Assembly (NCBI GenBank): GCA_019449655.1
Contig: JAHQXD010000004.1
Location: 1-64,000, forward strand
Source: Ferrigenium straubiae
GTDB lineage: Bacteria; Pseudomonadota; Gammaproteobacteria; Burkholderiales; Gallionellaceae
Reading direction: 5' to 3'
Length of the DNA: 64,000 bases
Made by a program: the position numbers and the translations under genes. Positions 56,794 through 64,000 of the stretch are shown one piece after another (the first letter of the stretch is position 1; each line of letters starts with the position of its first letter). The notes beneath the pieces are model-generated. The model saw nothing but the letters and a program-made list of their open reading frames with translations, was not told where the DNA came from and ran no database searches.

Positions 56794-59010
56794 TCAACGC
56801 AAGACTGAACTGGGTTTATCGGCGGGTCTTGCGTTTAACTTGGTATAGCTGGGTACGTTCTGCTTCAAGACATCTATGGGATCCACGCCGACACCGACCA
56901 GGTCGGTCAACTCAAGTTGCAGGAAAATGCCGGTAACAGCCTGCTGTGCCGCGACAGTGAAACGTTGTGCCACAAATCGAAGCGTCCAGCAGCTTTGATT
57001 ATACTCAAGCCCGGCGATCGACTCCAAAGTTTTGTTATCCTGGATGGAGTAATTCAAGCGCCCTATCGCACGCCAGTGGCTGGATAACGGCCATTGACCG
57101 GAAAGATCGGCCTGGCGCAGGGCATTGCGCTGGAAACGGTAGCCGAGATCGAGAGACTTGCCAATTTCCGGCCGGTAACGCATGGCGATGTTGTAGCGCT
57201 GGCTGTGCGCCAGGTTGGGGTCGTACTGGAGTTCGCTGTCAAAAGACAAAGCCCTGGCTACGCTCCCGGAAACGGCAAGCAGGATGTCGGATTTATTGGT
57301 CGTCGCCGTGGGCGCGACAAAATTCACCTGGGGTGTTTTGAAGCTGAAACGCTCGCCTACCATCACCCTCAATCGTTCCATGCCGTTTTCCTGCTCCAGT
57401 AAACGCGAGGTCAGGGCCAGCGTAACGTGATTCGCGTCGCCTACCCGGTCGCTGCCGAAGAAGCGGTTTTCGGTGAACATCTGGGTAAAGTCGAAACTGG
57501 CCTGTGCCGAATCGAAATTGGGCAGCCGGTCCTGGTTCCTGTACGGCACATAGACATAGAAGGCACGCGGTTCCAGCGTATGCACATAGTCGCCGCCGAG
57601 CAGGTTCCAGTCACGCTCGAAGGCGATTCCGCTGTCCAGGCTCATGAGGGGCAGGGTGCGCGAAGAGTTGGGCAAAGTACCGGTGTTGTTGGCGCCCATT
57701 GCGTAATAAGTGCTGTGCAGCGCCACTTTTGGAGTGACATAGTATGCGGGATCGTTGATCAGCGGATAACTCACGCTGGGGTTGAGCACCAGCCGCTGGG
57801 CATTCAGCGATGTGGGGTGGGCAAAATCCACGAATTCACTGGTAAAAGCAAGGTTGACATCGGAGTAGCTATGCTGTGCATTGAGCGTCAACTGCGGCAG
57901 TCGTTTATAGGGTGCGCCAATCGGCGCAGCCGGATCCTGCAGGGTCTGGTAGCGCTGTACGCGCGCGGTTGCGTTCCACCAGCCGGCGCCATAGCTCAAT
58001 CCCGCTTCCTGCAGGAGATTGACCTGCGAAGTGGCATTCACCGTGTTCCCCAGATCGCGGAAATACGCATCGTCCGAGACGCTTTGCAGGTTGGTGTAGC
58101 CATTCAATCCGCCTGCAAGGGTCTGGTTATGCATAAGGGAAATATGGCTGCGGCTGCGTTTTGCCAGCGCATCGCTGGGCAGCATGTCCACATGCAGTTC
58201 GCCGTTATAGCGCGGCTCCAGATAGCGGAATTCATTGTTGAGTAGCACCCCGCGCTTGGTCATGATGCGCGGCGCTATCGTGGCATCCCGGTTCGGCGCG
58301 ATATTCCAGTAATAGGGCAGGGTCAGTTCCCGGCCGCCGGTGGTGGTGCTTCCTAAAATCGGCGACAGGAAGCCCGACTTGCGCTGGTCATTGAGCGGAA
58401 AGTCCATCCACGGCGAATACAGGATCGGCAGGCCCATGAATTCTACCCAGGCATGATGGGCCGTGCCGATCTGCCGGTCGCGGTCGATCTCCAAGCCGCG
58501 CATTTTCAGCAGCCAGTCCTTGTCGTCGGCCGGGCAGGTGGTATAGATTGCGTTATCCAGCGTGTAATGCAGCTTGTCGTGGATGTGCATCATATCCGCC
58601 GACCCGCGCCCGTCATTCTCCGCGAGGTAGTAAACCGGCTGCTTCATGGTGCCGATGTTGGTGTCCAGGTTCAGCTTGAGATGCGGCCCGCTCATCGTGC
58701 TGCCGTCCTGCTCCAGCACCACCGAGCCCTGCGCGTCGAGATCCTGCGTATCCTGGAAATACAATAAATGATCCGCCCGGATGGACTGTCCGCGCTTGCG
58801 CAGGATCGCATTGCCCGTCGCCTCGATCTGGCTTTCCTTCTTGCCGGTCAGATGATCAGCCTCCACGAAGGCAGGCGTCTCCTGCACCGGCTCTGCCATT
58901 GCCTTGAAGGTCTTGTCCATGCGCAACCGGAGCTGCTCCGCATTCGCGTCGGCATGGTGCGCAAATGTGCAAAGCAAGGTGAAGACGACAGGCTTGAGAC
59001 GAAACCGCAT
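56794..59010 (-). CDS. lptD: LPS assembly outer membrane protein LptD
   Basis: About 738 residues from the ATG at 59010, which gives a signal peptide ending ADANA. The N-terminal jellyroll (about 55-190) contains QIEATGNAILRKRGQSIRADHL, and the 26-strand barrel follows. LptD-LptE inserts LPS in the outer leaflet. Cysteines near the N- and C-termini (for example C in TCPADDKDW and NQSCWTLRFVAQRF) fit the disulfide pattern of the family. amgK diverges 57 bp upstream. Confidence 0.94.
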   Translation of the reverse strand: MRFRLKPVVFTLLCTFAHHADANAEQLRLRMDKTFKAMAEPVQETPAFVEADHLTGKKESQIEATGNAILRKRGQSIRADHLLYFQDTQDLDAQGSVVLEQDGSTMSGPHLKLNLDTNIGTMKQPVYYLAENDGRGSADMMHIHDKLHYTLDNAIYTTCPADDKDWLLKMRGLEIDRDRQIGTAHHAWVEFMGLPILYSPWMDFPLNDQRKSGFLSPILGSTTTGGRELTLPYYWNIAPNRDATIAPRIMTKRGVLLNNEFRYLEPRYNGELHVDMLPSDALAKRSRSHISLMHNQTLAGGLNGYTNLQSVSDDAYFRDLGNTVNATSQVNLLQEAGLSYGAGWWNATARVQRYQTLQDPAAPIGAPYKRLPQLTLNAQHSYSDVNLAFTSEFVDFAHPTSLNAQRLVLNPSVSYPLINDPAYYVTPKVALHSTYYAMGANNTGTLPNSSRTLPLMSLDSGIAFERDWNLLGGDYVHTLEPRAFYVYVPYRNQDRLPNFDSAQASFDFTQMFTENRFFGSDRVGDANHVTLALTSRLLEQENGMERLRVMVGERFSFKTPQVNFVAPTATTNKSDILLAVSGSVARALSFDSELQYDPNLAHSQRYNIAMRYRPEIGKSLDLGYRFQRNALRQADLSGQWPLSSHWRAIGRLNYSIQDNKTLESIAGLEYNQSCWTLRFVAQRFTVAAQQAVTGIFLQLELTDLVGVGVDPIDVLKQNVPSYTKLNARPADKPSSVLR

Positions 59011-59067
59011 GACAATAGTAAGGTGGTAAACTTCCGCAAGTTTACCATTAACATCGAAAAGCCCGAT

Positions 59068-60063
59068 ATGCAACGCCAGCAACAGCTTACCGTGTGGCTG
59101 CAAGGCCTGCTTCCCGGCGAGACCTTTACCCTCGCCCCGGCCTCCGCCGACGCCAGCTTCCGCCGCTATTTCCGCGCCTCATTTGCCGACGGCACAACCC
59201 GAATCATCATGGACGCACCGCCGCAGCATGAGGACTGCCGCCCCTTCCTGCATATTGCCGGGCTGTTCGAGGAGGCCGGGGCGCATGTGCCGCATGTGTA
59301 TGCGCAGGACCTGCAGCAGGGCTTTTTGCTGCTCTCCGACCTCGGCAACACCACCTACCTGCAGGGGCTGGATGCCGGCACGGCGCGCGAACTGTATGGC
59401 GCGGCCACGGACGCATTGATCAAAATCCAGCTCGCCTCGAAGGAAAACGAGCTGCTCCCTTACGACGAAACCCTGCTGCGCCGCGAGCTGAACCTGTTCC
59501 CGGACTGGTATGTCGCCAGTCACCTCAATGTCACCCTCAGCGACAAACAGAGAGCCACGCTGGAAGAGAGCTTCCGCCGCATCCTCGCCAACAACCTCGC
59601 GCAGCCGCGCGTGTACGTGCATCGCGATTACCATTCGCGCAACCTGATGGTGAGCGAGCCTAACCCCGGCATCCTCGATTTCCAGGATGCGGTATACGGC
59701 CCGATCACCTACGACCTCGCCTCGCTGTTCAAGGATGCCTATATCAAGTGGGAAGAAGCGGAGATCATGGACTGGCTGATCCGCTACTGGGAAACGGCGC
59801 GCAAGGCCGGGCTTCCGGTGCGCGCGGATTTCGGCGAGTTCTACCGCGACTACGAATGGATGGGCGTGCAGCGGCACATCAAGGTGCTGGGCATCTTCGC
59901 GCGCCTGTACCACCGCGACGGCAAGGACGGTTACCTGAAAGACATGCCGCTGGTGATGGACTACCTGCGCCGCGCCTGCGAACGCTACATCGACCTCAAG
60001 CCGCTGCTATACCTGCTCGACGAGCTGGAACCGCACAACAAACAGCAGGGGTACACCTTTTGA
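59068..60063 (+). CDS. amgK: Anomeric MurNAc/GlcNAc kinase
   Basis: The 331-residue aminoglycoside phosphotransferase-fold kinase has the catalytic loop HRDYHSRNLMVSEPN and metal motif LDFQDAVYGPITYDL. Together with the next gene (murU) and the lptD neighbourhood it matches the AmgK-MurU cell-wall recycling pair of pseudomonads, which bypasses fosfomycin-sensitive MurA. The ATG at 59068 is chosen on family length. A generic phosphotransferase is the alternative. Confidence 0.88.
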   Translation: MQRQQQLTVWLQGLLPGETFTLAPASADASFRRYFRASFADGTTRIIMDAPPQHEDCRPFLHIAGLFEEAGAHVPHVYAQDLQQGFLLLSDLGNTTYLQGLDAGTARELYGAATDALIKIQLASKENELLPYDETLLRRELNLFPDWYVASHLNVTLSDKQRATLEESFRRILANNLAQPRVYVHRDYHSRNLMVSEPNPGILDFQDAVYGPITYDLASLFKDAYIKWEEAEIMDWLIRYWETARKAGLPVRADFGEFYRDYEWMGVQRHIKVLGIFARLYHRDGKDGYLKDMPLVMDYLRRACERYIDLKPLLYLLDELEPHNKQQGYTF

Positions 60064-62183
<2,120 letters not shown>

Positions 62184-62202
62184 AAACGGCTGGGATAGCC
62201 TG

Positions 62203-62598
62203 CTACTTCGGCTGCTTGCTCCACTCCTGCCAGTGCCCGGCCAGATCCCTGACGTTCGTGTAACCCTTATCGATGAGGATCTTCTCCGCGATTCCGGCAC
62301 GCTTCCCGCTGCGGCAGTACACCACGATCTCGCTGGATTTATTCCCCGGTATCTCGCCCAGCCTGCGCTCCAGTTCATCGTACGGAATGTTCACAGCAGT
62401 GTCGACGTGCCCTGCCGCATATTCCTCGCGCGTGCGCACATCGAGGATGACCGGCGGCTTGGGCGCCTTCAGCCTCTGGGTGAGCTCGGTCGGGGCGATC
62501 GTCCCGACGGCGGGCGTCTCGGCCTGACAGGCAAGGCCGGTTAGCAGCAACAGGGCGGCCAGCAGGGCCCGGAAAAAGAAGAGTGGATTGAGGGTCAT
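62203..62598 (-). CDS. Periplasmic rhodanese-like protein
   Basis: The 131-residue protein has a signal peptide (FFRALLAALLLLTGLACQA) and one rhodanese domain with active-site loop CRSGKRA and the earlier LDVRTREEYAAGHV motif. It may carry sulfane sulfur in the periplasm. It converges on pepP with a 19-bp gap. Confidence 0.9.
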   Translation of the reverse strand: MTLNPLFFFRALLAALLLLTGLACQAETPAVGTIAPTELTQRLKAPKPPVILDVRTREEYAAGHVDTAVNIPYDELERRLGEIPGNKSSEIVVYCRSGKRAGIAEKILIDKGYTNVRDLAGHWQEWSKQPK

Positions 62599-62704
62599 GG
62601 TAATTCCTAACTTAGGGTTGAAAAAAGCAGGTTCAAATTTTTTCTGCTGTGGCCTGCTGCCAATCTCAAAGTGCTACATGCCTTTTGAGTAGGCGAGGAA
62701 GCGA

Positions 62705-62758
62705 CAACGAAGTTGCGGTGAAGGCTCAGGTGCGTAGCGCGTGATGCCGTAACCAAGA
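62705..62758. repeat. REP-like palindromic repeat, copy 3 (diverged)
   Basis: ACGAAGTTGCGGTGAAGGCTCAGGTGCGTAGCGCGTGATGCCGTAACC, read in parts, matches copies 1 and 2 (ACGTTTCGGTGGAGGCTCATGCGCGCAGCGCGTGATGCCGGAACC) in most positions. It is in the same orientation 8.4 kb away, between the two rhodanese genes. Confidence 0.65.
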
Positions 62759-62793
62759 CCGCGCAACGTCGTAATCAAGCCGCGCAGCAGGTT

Positions 62794-63246
62794 TTAGCTC
62801 TGCTCCCAAGGCAATCCGGCCACCCGCCACCCGCCCAGCGCGTTGCGGTGCTCGTCCCCGTCCTTCTCGCCCTCGAAGCCTTCCAGCACGTTGTAGCAGT
62901 CGCCGTAGCCCGCCTTGGTCGCGGCGGCCGCGGCGGCGTTGGAGCGCATGCCGCTGCGGCAGATGAACAGCACGAGCGCCTCCTTGTCCACCTGCTGTTC
63001 GAGTTGTGCGACGAAATTCGGGTTGGGCTTCATGCCGGGATAGGTGACCCACTCGATCTCTGCCGCGCCGGGGATGCGCCCGACCCAGTCCAGTTCGGCG
63101 CGGGTGCGCACGTCCACGAGCTTCGCGCCGGGCGCGGATTGCAGCACCTCATGGGCCTCGTCGGGGTAAAGCGCGCCCTCGTAGGGCAGGTTCATTTCCC
63201 TGGCACGTTGCTGCGCGGCCTCCAGGATGGCGGTGATTTTTCCCAT
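62794..63246 (-). CDS. Cytoplasmic rhodanese-like protein
   Basis: The 150-residue protein has no signal peptide and one rhodanese domain with KLVDVRTRAELDWVGRIPGA and the active-site loop CRSGMRS. The ATG at 63246 is chosen because the N-terminal MGKITAILEAAQQRARE is the conserved start; the upstream extension is low complexity. It shares the 314-bp gap with glnA, which diverges from it. Confidence 0.9.
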   Translation of the reverse strand: MGKITAILEAAQQRAREMNLPYEGALYPDEAHEVLQSAPGAKLVDVRTRAELDWVGRIPGAAEIEWVTYPGMKPNPNFVAQLEQQVDKEALVLFICRSGMRSNAAAAAATKAGYGDCYNVLEGFEGEKDGDEHRNALGGWRVAGLPWEQS

Positions 63247-63382
63247 GGGACTTCTTTCCTTCACGTGGTTTAACGAATCGGGCGCGGGTGCTATGCTCGT
63301 TGCACGCATACTAGCGCAAGCCGTATGAAAAATCACACTCCTTTACCACTCTATAGGCCGGAACCGACGCTTCCGGAATCGC

Positions 63383-63397
63383 GCACGAAATTAGTGC
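63383..63397 (+). promoter_or_regulatory. NtrC-like binding site 1
   Basis: GCAC-N7-GTGC (GCACGAAATTAGTGC) matches the NtrC dimer-site core exactly. It lies about 110 bases upstream of the glnA sigma-54 promoter. Confidence 0.75.
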
Positions 63398-63413
63398 ATA
63401 AACAGCTTGCGCC

Positions 63414-63428
63414 GCCCGTTTCTGGTGC
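63414..63428 (+). promoter_or_regulatory. NtrC-like binding site 2
   Basis: GCCC-N7-GTGC has one mismatch to the NtrC core. Its centre is 31 bp from the centre of site 1, three helical turns, as expected for paired enhancer sites. Confidence 0.65.
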
Positions 63429-63491
63429 AAATATTTCGCGCTTCGCATGAATGGCTTGTGGCACAATGCCCGTCCGCCAAAGGAACGGGAT

Positions 63492-63507
63492 TGGCACGCT
63501 TCATGCG
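63492..63507 (+). promoter_or_regulatory. Sigma-54 promoter of glnA
   Basis: TTGGCACGCTTCATGCG has GG and GC 10 bases apart and matches the -24/-12 consensus. The expected start lies near 63518, about 43 bases before the glnA ATG. Confidence 0.85.
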
Positions 63508-63560
63508 TAACGAATTCGGGTTGTCAAAAATTATTTCTGTAATCCTTGTGGGAGAAAGCT

Positions 63561-64000
63561 ATGGCTATGTCGGCAAATGATGTTTTGAAGATGATCAAGG
63601 ACCACGACGTCAAGTTCGTGGATTTCCGCTTTACCGATACGCGCGGCAAGGAGCAGCACGTGGGCGTGCCGGCCAAGTATGTCGATCTGGACAAGTTCGA
63701 AGACGGCCACGCGTTCGACGGCTCTTCGATCGCCGGCTGGAAAGGCATCCAGGCTTCCGACATGCTGCTGATGCCGGACCCGGCGACGGCCTATCTCGAC
63801 CCGTTCATGGATGAAAACACCCTGGTGATCACCTGCGACGTGGTGGAACCGGCCGACGGCAAGGGCTATGACCGCGACCCGCGCTCCATCGCGAAGCGCG
63901 CCGAAGCCTACCTGAAGTCCAGTGGCCTTGGCGACACCGCCTTCTTCGGCCCGGAACCCGAATTCTTCATCTTTGACTCGGTGACCTGGTCCGTCGACAT
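63561..64000 (+). CDS. glnA: Glutamine synthetase type I (N-terminal part, cut by window end)
   Basis: The 146 residues visible ([22 protein letters not shown] onward, here given to 20) match type I Gln[40 protein letters not shown] and the [11 protein letters not shown] metal-site strand. The enzyme makes glutamine from glutamate and ammonia. A GGGAGA ribosome site precedes the ATG. The sigma-54 promoter and two NtrC-like sites upstream indicate nitrogen control. The adenylylation tyrosine lies beyond the window. Confidence 0.96.
   Translation, partial: MAMSANDVLKMIKDHDVKFVDFRFTDTRGKEQHVGVPAKYVDLDKFEDGHAFDGSSIAGWKGIQASDMLLMPDPATAYLDPFMDENTLVITCDVVEPADGKGYDRDPRSIAKRAEAYLKSSGLGDTAFFGPEPEFFIFDSVTWSVD

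Noticed and set aside
63452..63470. GTGGCACAATGCCCG considered as a second sigma-54 promoter before glnA
   Set aside because: The -12 GC is missing at the correct spacing, unlike the site at 63492-63507.

Overview
The window reads as chromosomal DNA of a betaproteobacterium, most like the Nitrosomonadales/Gallionellaceae group. That placement is an inference from gene content and order (glmUS, petABC, btuM-type B12 uptake, AmgK/MurU, zapA-6S RNA) and from GC-rich codon use; no 16S gene is present. About 62 protein genes were found, nearly all with clear families. No tRNA, rRNA, transposase, phage gene or CRISPR array was seen.

Layout. 0.06-4.3 kb (minus): phoB-phoR, pcm and a TolC-family channel, with a PHO box before phoB. 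4.4-8.9 kb (minus): a solute symporter, a DUF1622 protein, a 2-Cys peroxiredoxin and msbA. 8.9-13.9 kb (minus): a corrinoid salvage operon (btuB, btuM, cobQ, cobO) behind a cobalamin riboswitch. 14.0-16.1 kb (plus): a small coiled-coil gene, zapA, 6S RNA, an EVE-domain gene and a TauE/SafE permease. 16.1-19.6 kb (minus): heme A synthase and a CHASE-like/GAF/PAS/GGDEF protein. 19.9-26.1 kb (plus): ilvA, 5-formyl-THF cyclo-ligase, aceE, aceF. 26.2-29.8 kb (plus): nadD-rsfS-rlmH-maf-rng. 29.9-35.2 kb (plus): a periplasmic carbonic anhydrase, the dTDP-rhamnose genes rmlBDAC, and rpoH. 35.2-38.9 kb (minus): sspB, sspA and the cytochrome bc1 genes petCBA. 39.2-43.3 kb (plus): glmU, glmS, a solo ParA-like ATPase. 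43.6-48.0 kb (minus): a TPR protein, ubiB, ubiJ, a Tim44-like protein. 48-50.2 kb (plus): an oligopeptide-type binding lipoprotein. 50.2-53.4 kb: a hemerythrin pair, a small secreted cysteine protein and a divergent sigma-54 activator. 53.4-59.0 kb (minus): the envelope operon lptD-surA-pdxA-rsmA, with amgK-murU-pepP diverging to 62.2 kb. 62.2-64 kb: two rhodaneses and the start of glnA.

The most interesting material is regulatory and repetitive. (1) At 51.4-53.4 kb a sigma-54 activator with a four-cysteine N-terminal domain diverges from a 97-residue secreted protein. That protein has a canonical -24/-12 promoter. A perfect inverted repeat sits both upstream of that promoter and inside the activator's own sigma-70 promoter, and a possible small RNA lies downstream. 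(2) GC-rich palindromic repeat modules lie in frame inside aceE, aceF and probably murU, and a relative lies between genes. (3) The 3' end of glmS carries a 20-bp perfect inverted repeat with the stop codon in its loop. (4) A REP-like palindrome occurs three times near rsmA/pdxA and the rhodaneses.

Regulation visible in sequence links several genes to nutrient state: phosphate (PHO box, phoB), nitrogen (two NtrC-like sites and a sigma-54 promoter before glnA), cobalamin (riboswitch) and growth phase (6S RNA).
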